Source: Atrina japonica (lineage: Eukaryota; Mollusca; Bivalvia; Pterioida; Pinnidae). Taken from it: a stretch of DNA of 64,000 nt. The translations under genes and the position numbers were made by a program. A model generated the notes under the pieces. The model ran no database searches. It had not been told where the DNA came from and saw only the letters and a program-made list of their open reading frames with translations. The stretch is from positions 1,387,501-1,451,500 of the forward strand of contig BROG01000112.1 in NCBI GenBank assembly GCA_030159075.1. The letters are read 5' to 3'. Below are positions 1 to 12,289 of the stretch, piece after piece (positions within the stretch are counted from its first letter, which is position 1; each line of letters starts with the position of its first letter).

Positions 1-637
1 ACTAGATGGCGTATTAATATTATATAATCCAGGCGTTCAGCATAATGGTGACGGGGCATTATGACCTGTATATTGATGACGTCATCTGATTGAGTTATTG
101 TGTGATGCGCTAATATTTCGTTCTTCATATCAAATGTTTCTCCTAACTCACCGTAGGTTAACCTTCAGATGACTAATTTCCATCTCTTTTTGTGTCAGTC
201 GTCATAACCATTTTAAAAGACATTTGATCAGTCCAGTGAGATGTTGAAGATAACAATTGGATAACGTTTGTCGTCATGCAAAACTACCTTCCTGTCATGA
301 TTAAAACCTACGGGTCAGGAAATATCAGGATCAGTATCGTCAACTTTGTGTTTTTCAAGTCCTTGGAAGAGACAACCGGCCTTCCTAAAAAAAACTTTGT
401 CACAAAAATCAACTAAAGTTCCAGCAGAGCTTGAATATATTTGTGTCTTTTATTTCAATAGCCTAAATTTCCCCCAAATAAATGCCCTATTTTCTTAATA
501 GCGGAGTGATGAATTTCAATTATAACGGTGAATACCTGTAGACCCTACAAAACTACAGGTTAGGAAACGTACATGTAACTGGAAAAAATAATAAATACAA
601 TATTGTTTTTTTTAGTAACATGTGGATTGCATCTTCT

Positions 638-704
638 GAGGCAGAATAATACATATTTATCAACCGTACTACGCAATCGTATTAAATATGTATTCTTCCG
701 CCTC
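638..704. repeat. Palindromic (hairpin) element, copy 1
   Basis: Left arm GAGGCAGAATAATACATATT (from 638) is the near-exact reverse complement of the right arm ending CCTC at 704, about 20 of 22 bases pairing, with a 23-base middle. Related copies lie at 6151-6213 and 36030-36099. It could be a very short MITE or a foldback element. Confidence 0.7.
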
Positions 705-1014
705 AAACGTTGTAAATCATGTCGATAGTGTCTGGTTCCTTGGCGATTCTCTGGTTATTTACATAGTTGTCTAGACTTTATATACAGCAAAATCAACCAA
801 GCTGTCATACCTTGATAATTTTCACAGTATGAACACTGTCAGATTGCTGAACATTAGATAAGTCGACAATCATTATGGCAATCATTATGGCATTACGACA
901 ATCATATATCTTTTAACCACGTTAAAACTGCAATCTTCCTTATCAAAAATTGTAACCAAACACTGTCCTACATCACAAAGAGCAATGAAGTCACTAGTCC
1001 TTCTATCACTTAAT

Positions 1015-1256
1015 CAAAACTCCGTTGTACTGTTTAATATATGGGATACTGTTCAGTATGAAAACAAACCTGTTTGGGGTACAGTTAAACATAAAATCAA
1101 CCGGTTTGGGGCATTGTTCAACATAAACATAAACCGGTTTGGGTACTGGTACTTCTAGCATCAATTTCAATTGGTTTGTGGTACTATTACACATACAAAC
1201 CGACGGCTTTGGGGTACTATTACACATAACAAGCAACCGAATTTAGGTATTGTTAC
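1015..1256 (+). repeat. CCAAACCGGTT minisatellite upstream of copy A
   Basis: About seven degenerate units of 30-40 bp, each built around AACCGGTTTGGGGTAC and a run like ACATAAACATAAA. It is the same sequence, in the same orientation relative to the gene, as the longer array at 34925-35650 upstream of copy B. Confidence 0.8.
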
Positions 1257-1474
1257 ACTCGTTTCGGTAACTACATCATCGCACAAGTGATTGACCAGTC
1301 AGACAATGGACAATATGACTGAGATCTTTGCAGCATTTTAGAAATTTGAAAAAGACATTTAATAGAAACAAACTTTTAAATATTCGTAAATATGATAAGG
1401 TTTTCAATATTTTTATCTTTGGTTAAAATGATATGAATGTTTCGCTCATTGTTTGTTTTATTTCAGGGACTGCA

Positions 1475-1885
1475 ATGGCAATGATCAGACTTGATGATCA
1501 TTTAAAATGTTCTGTATGCTTGGACTTGTACAATGATCCACGCCGGTTACCGTGCGACCATGTGTTTTGTTTTAGGTGTTTGGAAGGAGTATGTGGTAGA
1601 TCCAAGTACTTTGCGTGTCCGGAATGTAGAACAAATGTTAAAGTAGGTGTGGGAGGACTGAAAAGTTTACGACGAGATCTAAAGTTGGCATCGATTGTTA
1701 GTGTCTATAATGTAGGAGTAAAGAATGAAACATGTACCAGACATGGGAAACTGGCAGATATTTTCTGTGAAACCTGTAAAAAAACTTGTATGTAACGCAT
1801 GCGGTTTTGGCGGAGAACATGGAGATCATAACTTGATTGAAATAGAAAAAGCAACTCAGTGTGAAGAGGTATAAACATAACACAC

Positions 1886-1950
<65 letters not shown>

Positions 1951-4900
1951 TATATATATATATATATTTGAAAATCAGTTCATTTATAACATAAAATCCA
2001 GTACAGAAATGATCTTGTATAAACGCCTTCGGCGGAATTCAGTTTCTTGTATTTTATTGTAAATGTCACTGATTTATTGACTGAGTCGTGTTGAAATTAC
2101 AAATGATAATTTTTTCCCCTGTAGGCTAAAATATCTTTGAAGAAAGAAACAATTTTGAATTGTACCCAGACACTAAAAGAAGCCAAATTAGCAGTAAATC
2201 AGGTCACAGACGATGCTAATGTAAGTACATTTTGTAAAGGCAGATTTATGATTGTTTTTTCTTTAAAAGTCGCCTCTATTATTTAAAACACATTTGATGA
2301 TTTTGCAGAATCGTACAGAAGATTTATTGAAAACGCTGAAGGTAAAATTTGGGAAGATGAGACAGACATTAAACGAAAAGGAACGGGAACTTGAGGAGAA
2401 AATATACAACGAGATGTCTTCGTGCCACCAAAAAAATAAAATGGCGCTAAGTCAGCTGCAAGACTTAGAGGATAATTTCAATGACTGCTTAGTTCAGATT
2501 GAGGGCTGTACAGATGGTCTCAGTATCTTACAGGTGATTAATATTATTCGATAAATCAAATGTACATACAGCTACTTTGTTCGTACTAAGTTAAATTTCT
2601 TGAGTATTGCTTTATACTAGATAAATAAACTTCACAAAACCCCATATAAGCAATGGTACTGCAAATGTTCCACCAAACCTTTACTCCTCACAAAGATAAA
2701 AATATCTCAGATACCAAAATATAAATCTTTAGAATGTCCAAGGTAATAGATATCAATCTGGTAAAAAAGGACGATAACACAAACCTTTGGAAACCAAGAG
2801 GTGGGATCAGATGCCATGGAGGAGTAAGCATCCCTTGTCGACCAGTCACACCCGCCGTGAGACCATATTCAAGTCCAAATGAAATACATGAGGAACGAAT
2901 CCTCGTCACAATTGGAACAGACGTCTCAACAACCACCACCGAAAAGGCAACTCAGCATTTCATTTCGTGAAACAGAGAAATCGCAAACAAGACTACTATA
3001 CCGACCGTAAAATTTATGTATATCATAAATATAATTCCAAAGTTATAATGCTCAAGACTATATCGTTTCTGTCAATTAGACTTCATCAGATGAGCTCCAA
3101 TTTGAAAAGTATGTGTATTTTCTAAAGATAAGCGTTATCATAAAAGGCCAAATAATATCTCTAAAAGTATAGCCCAAATCCGTCTGACCGTAACCACTGT
3201 AAAAAAATAACTATTCAGCTTTAGACAATATTCGAATTTAAATGTTGTTACCAGTGCAAAATATTACTTTAGTATAAGATATTTCAGATGACTATCTTAG
3301 ACAATTTTGCTGCTCGTTTCTGCCAAAATAAGACTTCATCAGTTGAACTCGAATTTGATATAAGTCTATATATACGAAAGAAAAAGTAGCATCATACAAG
3401 GTCAAATAATAACTATAAATGTATTGCCAATCCGATTCTTCTGATAGCAAATAATTATTCACTTTTTTATTGGCCTACAATTTAGTTTGTTTACCTCTAA
3501 CGGCTTTGCTCCTGTCACCTCATGTTTTTTACACTTGAAAAATTTGGTATTAATGCGCTTCTATTATTTTCTAAATGTATAGAAATGAATCATTAAAAGA
3601 AAATGAAATATGAAACGCTATCTGAAATAAACTTGTATATAAATATAAAAACCTCAGATACCAAAGCATAAATCAATAGAATGTCCAGGACATAGATACA
3701 AATCCGGTAAATCTGGAAACCAAGAGGTGGGATCAGGTGCCATGGAGGAGTAAGCATCCCCTGTCGACCGGTCACACCCGCCGTGAGTCCACAGTCAAGT
3801 CCAATGAAACACGTGAGGAGTGTATCCTCGTCACAATTGGTACAGGCGTCTTACCAACCGCCAACGAAAAGGCAACTCAACATTTCACTTTGTGAAACAG
3901 AGTAATCGCAAACAAGACTATTATACCGACCGTAAAACTTGCGGAACGTTGACATTAAACGCGGATTTCGATATCCCTGTGTCAATAATTTGTCAGTGAG
4001 TAGTTTACCTCTGTATATGAAATCGTCATATGTTGTGTACGCCCTTGCATATCGGATCATTTGTGAAGTATTAACTCCATATGCGGGTGACTGAGGGATA
4101 TTACTACTTAAATGTGGAAAATTTACGGTGGGAAAGCCAAAATCGTCGCGTTTATCGTATAGCTTAGTTGCTAATTTCCCGTCTGTGTTTATATTAAGTA
4201 AAATGTCTAAGTATGAAGCGTGTGTGCTTGATTCTGCTGTATCTTTAATTTCTAGTTCGCTGGGATATATCGCATTGACATATGTATGAAAATTGTCATT
4301 ATTAATTGACAAAACATCGTCGATATATCTAAATGTCAAATTAAAGGACACCGCTAACTTTTTCTTCTTTTGATTCAGCAGTTTCTGAATGAAGTCTGCT
4401 TCGTATGAATAAAGGAACAGGTCGGCCAATAAAGGAGCACAATTGGTTCCCATAGGAATGCCGACAGTTTGTTGAAAGACCATGTCTCTGAACATTACAA
4501 ATATATTGTCTATTAGAAATTCCAGCATGTTTTGATATCAACTTCAGTATATTTATGTGTAGAATCAGAGTGGTGTTTGACGAAATAAGTATCCTGATAG
4601 CCAATCACTAGATATTTAAATTTTCGGGTACCACCTTTAGTGAAAAAGCAGTTGTCTATGATGCTGAAAAGTCTTTCTTTTAATTTTTTATGTGGAATAG
4701 TAGTGTAAAGAGTAGAGAAGTCATAAGTTTTGATACTGTGAATCCGAGAAAAATTGTGTGCCTTCAAATTTTCTAAAAGCTGTTTAGAATTTTTAAGTAT
4801 CCACATCTGATTTACACCGCTTCTGGAATAAGCAACTGTACAGTATTGTTGAAGTTTCTCCTTAACGGCTGTCAATATCTTGGTAAGGAGTAAAGATAAA

Positions 4901-7900
4901 GGTTTGGTAGAACATTTGCTGGATCCTGCTATGTATCTTTGCTTATATGGGGTTTTATGAAGTTTAAGTATCCAATATAAATATGGTAGCTTGAAATCGG
5001 TATCAGTTGTAGGTATATCAAATGAGCGTAATACGGATACGTGATTTTGAAGGATCTCGTCCTTTGAAAGTGAGCTACCTGTGTATGTAGGATTACCAGA
5101 ATTCGTATTAAACCCAAGTTCTTCTAATAAACAATTATAGTAATGTGCCTTACAAATAAAAACTATATTATTTGAGGCTTTGTCTGCTGGTACCAGTGCA
5201 TATTGGTCATGTAACCTATCCAGTTCAGTTACTACTTCATGATCATTAAATACAGAGGGATAACGTGTTTTCATAGTCCCTTTAAGTTTTCGAATACGAT
5301 ATTTTATCAACCATCGTATGGTTTTCAGCCATTCAGACAAAGTGTCTGGTTCTTCGTCTGGCCCATCGTCTGGCATAATCTTCGACAAAATCCATAACTA
5401 AACTGAAATTCTGACGCCAATTAAAGGAACGGGCTTCCCGGTATTTAGGGCCCCTTAAAATAATATTTTTGAGGCTTTCATTTTCAACAATAGAAACGTC
5501 GTCGGTAAAGACATGCCCGATAGTATTGTATTTGAAAGGAGATGAAGCACATGAACATGTGACAGTGTTGTGTAGAAGATGGTTGATGTCTAGGCACTGC
5601 AAAACCTGTTTGTAATTGAATAGCTTGGATGCGATGCTAGGTGTATAGCTATATGAAATGCAAGGCGTGGTTTTCACTTTAACATATGGTGGAATACAGG
5701 ACTAAACTTTTTGTGATTTAGAACATTGCCAATGTTTAAAGCGTCTATGCCTTTATTTGTAAATTTAAGTTTAAGGAAAAGACGTTTCTGTTCAGTACAG
5801 TCATCGTTTCTAACACGTGCAGGCTTAAACAGTCTGTGATAAGCTATGTCCATTATAGTGGAGTTCAGTATGTATTCTGGGGTTGAAGAATCCGTGTAGG
5901 GGTTCATTCTTGCTTCTTCAAAAAGTTTATTGAGATTAGTAAAAGGAACAGAATAAAGTTTGCTGCGAATGTGATGAAGGCCCAATTTTTTGTTAACGTA
6001 AGGTAAAAGAGATGAAAAGGTGACATCATGTATGTAGGGTCGGTTGTATCTGTAATGTTGGTATTTCCTTTGTTTTGAAAACTATAGATTTTCCCATATG
6101 AATGCACTATTTTCAACCAATGTTCATGACTAACATTTTTATGTTATCTTCTGGGGTAGAATAATACACACTTAACACAAATGCGTACCACTCGTGTTAA
6201 ATATTATTGTCACAGGGATATTAAAATAGCCCTTGAAATCAACCCTGTTTCAGCGATGTTACTAAATTAAATATTGTGTTACCTCTTCGATAGCGTTTGT
6301 TGAGTCGTCTTGACCAATTGTGACGAGGACTGTGAACTCACAGGGGGTATGACCAGTCAACAGGGATGTTTACTCATCCATCACATCTGATCCCACCTCT
6401 GGATTTCCAGACGTCCGTGCTTTTCCAATATTTACCAGATATGTATATGTATATGTATCCTGGACATTTTGAAGATTTATATATTCATCACAAAAATGAT
6501 ATATATTATCTAAATGTTTGTAATATCACTGATAATTTCAGTCTTGTAGTCCAGGGTTTGACATATTTGGTTAAAAATTCATCATTTGAAGTTCTTTAAT
6601 AGTGAGTCCATTCATTGACGTTGACCTCTATATTTTAATATTTATTTATTTCAGAATTCGGCCGAAATAACACAAAGGTAATGCAGGATTCAATTTTAAA
6701 TTGGATTTTAATTTTTTATCTAATTTCTTTTAGCAGTCAATATTAAAAATAATACAATTTTATCTTAATAAAAGTTGTATTGGTTTGTCTTTGGTGATTT
6801 AATGTATAGTTTTTAAAGTTTCCACAGGTATAACTTTTGTCAAGAAACTAAACATATTTTACTACATCATCAGACATTTGGACATTACTTCACAGTACCA
6901 ATCTGCAGAAATTCCTATTACATCGATAAAGGCTGATACAGACTGGAATGAAATGCGTCATATTGAGATGATAGTTACGAGAACACTCAAACCGTTCCAT
7001 AAAATACCCGCTTCTGTCGAAAATGAAACTCTGTATCCTGCTATGAAAGGTGTGTCATTACAGTGCTGGTGTTTTAAAGACATTTCACACACCACAGATT
7101 CACATTTGCACATTCATGTTGACATTTGGTCCTCTTTGAAGTGTTAACATTTATTTATACACTACAAAAATGGATTTCACAGGAGAATGTAATATTTTCT
7201 TTTGAAAATCGATATTTGTAAAATAAAATAGACGCTAGGTTTATCAATAATATCTTATGAATAATAATACACAAGATGGAAATCACAAACAATACACGAT
7301 GATTGTATTCTGTATTCATTTTAGTTTGGATAGTGTTTTACGCCACACTCAACAATTTTTCGGTTATATGGTGGTGGACAGAATTGCACCCGGAAAGAAA
7401 TAATCGGTTTCCTTAAGTAAACTGGCAAACTTTCTCACATAAATCAACTTAGGTTCCATCGACCCACATCTACGTGTTTTAATTATGTAATCACTGCACT
7501 GGTCATCATCAAATGAAAATATTTATTTTATCATACATCTTTTGTTCTTTATTTTCGCTAATTTAATACTATGAAATTGAACAAATATAAAATTCCAAGC
7601 TTCATCTTTTTTGTATTTCCGATCAATTATCTACTTATTTTATTTTCAAAATTACCCATTTTCTTTGTTTAATCCTTGTAGAAACTCTGTAATCAACATA
7701 GTCATAATTCACAAATATATATTTTTTGATTTAAAAATAAAATTTGATTTAGTTTTTCAGGGTATACCGGAAATTGATAAACACCTTATTGCATTCTTGC
7801 GACAAAAACAAAAGCACAGAGACCAAATTAACAGTTTCGCTAAAGAACATAAATGTACGGTATTGTGGGAAGAGTCGATAAACACTATTAAGTTCAAAAG

Positions 7901-8180
7901 TTACTATAAGTCGTCTGCAGAGGCTTTTCGGGAACGTGTTTTATTGGAAATAACGAACTTCAGTGTAAAGAAATTGAACCTCGGGCGTACAGCGAGATTG
8001 ATAAAAGAATGCAATTCTTGTCTAGAGAGAATGAAGAAAGATGACAACGTAGACACATTTTTTAACACACTAAATATAATTTGTGTTGGCTTGCATGCAA
8101 ACGTTGACGAAGTAATTAACGAAATTGATACACACATTCGTCAGAATCATCAACCAATACACAGATTTTTTCATAGGTAA
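1475..8180 (+). CDS. TRIM-like RING/B-box/coiled-coil/KH-like protein, copy A (frameshifted)
   Basis: Six coding exons are inferred from splice signals and from comparison with copy B: 1475-1868, 2125-2220, 2309-2533, 6655-6677, 6874-7049, 7753-8180. The first encodes a C3HC4 RING (CSVC, CDHVFC, CPEC) and a B-box (CTRH, CETC). The next two encode a charged coiled coil. The last encodes about 140 residues with a KH-like look. TRIM proteins of this layout are RING E3 ubiquitin ligases; substrate unknown. An AG acceptor at 1465-1466 lies 8 nt before the first ATG of the RING frame (MAMIRLDDH), so a noncoding 5' exon is likely. Exon 1 is 394 nt against 393 nt in copy B. The extra base sits in a run of seven A at 1778-1784, which shifts the frame to a stop at 1793-1795 and destroys the B-box. 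This is either a pseudogene-making mutation or an assembly error. The end at 8180 (AGG TAA) could instead be a splice donor leading to an unseen exon. Confidence 0.72.
1889..1968. repeat. (GA)n-(TA)n microsatellite
   Basis: About 29 GA dinucleotides followed by about 9 TA, just inside the first coding intron of TRIM-like copy A. A CT tract occupies the matching place in copy B (33864-33971), so the tract predates the duplication. Confidence 0.97.
2690..2995 (-). mobile_element. Penelope-like element, solo 3' end
   Basis: Matches the 3' part of the copy at 3630-6090: the blocks reading CTCAGATACCAAA, AAGAGGTGGGATCAG, CATGGAGGAGTAAGCATC and AAAAGGCAACTCA on the plus strand recur in order. No reverse transcriptase region is present. 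It lies in intron 3 of TRIM-like copy A. Confidence 0.75.
2996..3445 (+). repeat. Dispersed repeat family R1, copy 1 (dimer-like)
   Basis: Contains ATAATTCCAAAGTTATAATG, GACTTCATCAGATGAGCTCC, CAAAATATTACTTTAGTATA and then a second, diverged round with GACTTCATCAGTTGAACTCG. Copies occur at 22250-22600 and, inverted, at 37290-37560. No coding capacity; probably a non-autonomous element. Confidence 0.65.
3427..3590 (-). repeat. Dispersed repeat family R2, partial inverted copy
   Basis: CCGATTCTTCTGATAGCAAA and CTCTAACGGCTTTGCTCC are the reverse complement of blocks in 36400-36560. It abuts the R1 copy ending near 3445. Confidence 0.5.
3630..6090 (-). mobile_element. Penelope-like retroelement copy 1, broken reverse transcriptase
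   Basis: The minus strand encodes a Penelope-like reverse transcriptase split over several frames: about 6088-5674, 5677-5333, 5388-4513 and 4528-3851. Core motifs are visible: PADKASNNIVF, LPYLYWILKLHK, YDFSTLYTTIPH, GIPMGTNCAPLLADLF and the catalytic FRYIDDVLS (YIDD at 4327-4316). The junctions near 5675, 5360 and 4520 need frameshifts, and the upstream reading frame is closed near 6085, so the copy is dead and 5'-truncated. I could not find a GIY-YIG endonuclease. The 3' part is the same tail seen as solo pieces elsewhere in the window. The element sits antisense inside intron 3 of TRIM-like copy A. Confidence 0.88.
6151..6213. repeat. Palindromic (hairpin) element, copy 2
   Basis: Degenerate copy of the element at 638-704, with the same preceding TAACAT...ATCTTCTG context and a central GTGCGTAC-like motif. 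It lies in an intron of TRIM-like copy A between the Penelope-like insertion and the microexon. Confidence 0.55.
6296..6490 (+). mobile_element. Penelope-like element, solo 3' end
   Basis: Plus-sense copy of the 3' tail (GTGACGAGGACTGTG, GATCCCACCTCTGGATTTCC, CCTGGACATT blocks). It lies about 200 bp beyond the 5' end of the minus-sense copy 3630-6090, giving a head-to-head pair. Confidence 0.7.
7328..7400 (+). repeat. Dispersed repeat R3 fragment
   Basis: TGTTTTACGCCACACTCAAC followed by AATTTTTCGGTTATATGGTGG; the same block occurs at 10846-10912 and 37925-37985. Confidence 0.6.
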
Positions 8181-9517
<1,337 letters not shown>

Positions 9518-9716
9518 ACTAAAACATATTCTAAATATGTCAATACAAAATTTGAGTGTGACGACCATTTGTACTGTTTTTAAATTTTGTAGTAGATTTA
9601 GTGTTTATTATATTGTTTTACGTTCCAGTGATATGAATTTGACAAATGCATTTAGGTAAAGTATTTGGCTTTGTCTGATACCCCATTTTTATCTATATGA
9701 CTCGGTGTTATAGAAT

Positions 9717-9890
9717 TACGCTTCCCTCATAGCAAGACTCCCCGGCGGTCCTATCCAAGAATGAGTCTTCCTCTCCGACCCCTCGGGGACATCTCTGCTG
9801 AGAAAGTTTCATTCTATATCTGGATATAAAGCGAGGCTTCCCCAATAGCCAGACTTCCCCGGCGGTCCTACTCTAGATTGAATCTTATTT
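9717..9890. repeat. Two-unit direct repeat
   Basis: Units at about 9717-9775 and 9829-9886 share GCTTCCC, CATAGC(A)AGACT, CCCCGGCGGTCCTA and GAATCTT/GAGTCTT, spaced about 112 bp apart. It is more GC-rich than its surroundings. Origin not recognised. Confidence 0.6.
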
Positions 9891-11027
9891 TACTTATTGG
9901 TATCAAACAATCGTGTATTTAAAGTAATTATCCTACTTAATTAGCTATGGAAACTTTTTATGGCAATGAAATCGTTTTGTCGAATATATTGGGTCATTAA
10001 AGAGTTGAAATATTCGATATCACATATTCAAAATGTCGAATTGACATTGTTAGTTTCAGTCATTTACATAAGATACAAAGAAATGTTAGTGCACGTTTTA
10101 CATTGAATCCCATCGTTAATACATTTAGGCATCGTGGTCTTTTAATGTGTTAATAGATCAACCGGGTTTTATCCTGCACCATTAACCATCATTTAAAATT
10201 CTGCCAGAGTGTAGTTTATACCTTATAACTCAATTTGCTTTTCAACTGGATTAACCCTTTAAACCCTAAGTTTCTAGATAGTATGCTTTATTCAATTGTT
10301 AAGATTAGTCCATTGTGGTATGTTTAAACATTTATTTACACTTTTCAGATTTCCATGACGTATAACCTTTAATATTTTTTACATTATAGCCTTCTATATT
10401 TACATCATGTGGGCATAACAAAGGAAAACATTTTTGGACAAAATGAAGAGGATCGATAACCTATCAGCTGTTTGGCTGTAACATGTAAATGTACAATACT
10501 GTGAACTGAGTCATCAGATAATTTTTCTTCTTCTTTCGAAAGTAGAAATTAATTAATCTGCAAAGACTTCAAAAACGCTCTCCATCAAAATCAAGATATT
10601 CAGTGTTAACTAAATACAATTTATTTTTTATGTGTTGGACACCACGAGTTTTTGTGAACTGGAAACATCCAAGACAGTGTACTGTATTATAGATGAAATG
10701 TGTGTCCGCAGTCTCCAGAATAATCGATGAACTGGATGCACCTAACATAATGAGAGTTGGAATATACCTTGCGACCTCTGAAACAGAAATATATATTGCG
10801 ATTTATGTAGAACAGACATATAGATTATTTATTTGAATGTATTTGTGTTTTACGCCACACTCAACAAATTTTCATTTTTCAATTTTTTGAAAATTTTTGG
10901 TGGCTGACAATCTTTAGTTTTTTGTTGCCTTGGTTTTCTTTGTCTGTTCATATGGAAATGTCGTTGTTTGATTCAGATATATAGATAGGATTTATTTGAA
11001 CATGACTAATATCTCCTTAAATATTTA
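9891..11027. other. No gene recognised
   Basis: AT-rich spacer sequence with only the short R3 repeat fragment near 10846; no coding signal seen on either strand. Confidence 0.6.
10846..10912 (+). repeat. Dispersed repeat R3 fragment
   Basis: TGTGTTTTACGCCACACTCA with the following AAATTTTC stretch duplicated as a small hairpin (TTCAATTTTTTGAA), then GGTGGCTGAC. Confidence 0.6.
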
Positions 11028-11700
11028 TTAGGTGACCTGAGTCACTCAGTTGACATATTGCCGTTGTCGTCTGTTAGTAATTTAATACATCAAATTCTTT
11101 CTTGAATACTACACGGCCAATTATTTGTAGTTTTTGGTACGATGCCTTTTTCAAGTAAGGGGGACAAAAATGTAACGTTATTGACTCTTGAAAACCATGA
11201 CCCATGAGATCAATTTTCAAAAATTATATCTTTATTAAGTACATAAATTACTCCTCTTCCAAAATTGTGAAATTTGTGATCCTAGAGTTGGGAAAAAGTT
11301 TACATGTTTATAAAGGGCATAACGCCATTTATCAAAATTGTTTATTTTCATGATCCGACATGCAGAGTCAGGGATTAATTCTCTAGTCTAGGGCAGGTCC
11401 ATTTGGTTGTATAGTGGAAAAGTATTTAATATTTAGAAATCCTTATCACCTCTAAAAACATCTAAGGGAAAACTAACTTTATGTTCATTAAATCATGTAA
11501 TACCAAAAATTGTCAATTTCATGACCCTACGATCAGGGGCTCATCCTGTGGGTCAGGACCCACTTTGTTAAAATGTGGAAATAATTTTAATCTAAAAATT
11601 TCCCTGAATTAATGTTAAGGAAAGTTGTACATATGTGTATAAAGAGCGCGAAACGAAGTTCTGTACCAAAATTTTGAACTTCATGATTGCCATTTGGTTA
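11028..11700 (+). repeat. Old interspersed repeat of bivalve type
   Basis: Begins AGGTGACCTGAGTCACTCAG and continues with TTGGTACGATGCC, AAGTAAGGGGGACAAAAATG and three diverged rounds ending in phrases like TTCATGACCCTACGATCAGG. From memory, this looks like an interspersed repeat common in bivalve genomes; it has no open frame here. Confidence 0.5.
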
Positions 11701-11910
11701 TAGTTACTTATACATACATATCTATTAAAGTATAGGTTTAAATTTCAGACAAATTAAAAGTTTTACTGGCATATATATTGTTACACATATATGATATCAA
11801 TAATCCAAGTGCATTGTTAGTTCATGTGCTCTGAGATCAATGAATTTAATTTAGATAAAGTCTAATTTTTTTCATATTTTATGATTAGTAGTTTTTTGAA
11901 AGTTCATTCT

Positions 11911-11996
<86 letters not shown>
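11911..11996. repeat. (TA)n microsatellite
   Basis: About 40 TA dinucleotides. Confidence 0.98.
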
Positions 11997-12005
<9 letters not shown>

Positions 12006-12289
12006 AATGATACGATTTGTAAATAACAAATACAATCAAAGATAAAATTATATTAACTTCATCGTAAGAGTGGTTTCCTATTTTATACCCTACAAGTATA
12101 TTGTATAAAGTTTTAATTTTATTGTTAACCCTATGTCATGAAAGAATCCTTCTAAAATCCAATACACTTATTTGTAGTCTTTTTTCTCAAGAAGGGTATC
12201 ATAAATAGATTTATTGTTTAAAGTTATAATGCTTTTTATGTTGTTTTGATAGATGTGAGTATATTGTTATTTTTATTTCTTGTGAGGTA

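Larger units (their letters stand above)
430..1466 (+). promoter_or_regulatory. 5' flank of TRIM-like copy A (shared with copy B)
   Basis: This stretch aligns, inverted, with about 34400-36290 upstream of copy B. Shared landmarks are a palindromic element (638-704), a segment around 730-870 and a CCAAACCGGTT-type minisatellite (about 1040-1255). It should contain the promoter and a 5' noncoding exon, but I see no TATA box or start site I could defend. Confidence 0.45.

Noticed and set aside
2734..2970. Plus-strand 78-codon frame as an exon of TRIM-like copy A
   Set aside because: It is the reverse strand of a Penelope-like 3' tail that recurs elsewhere in the window.
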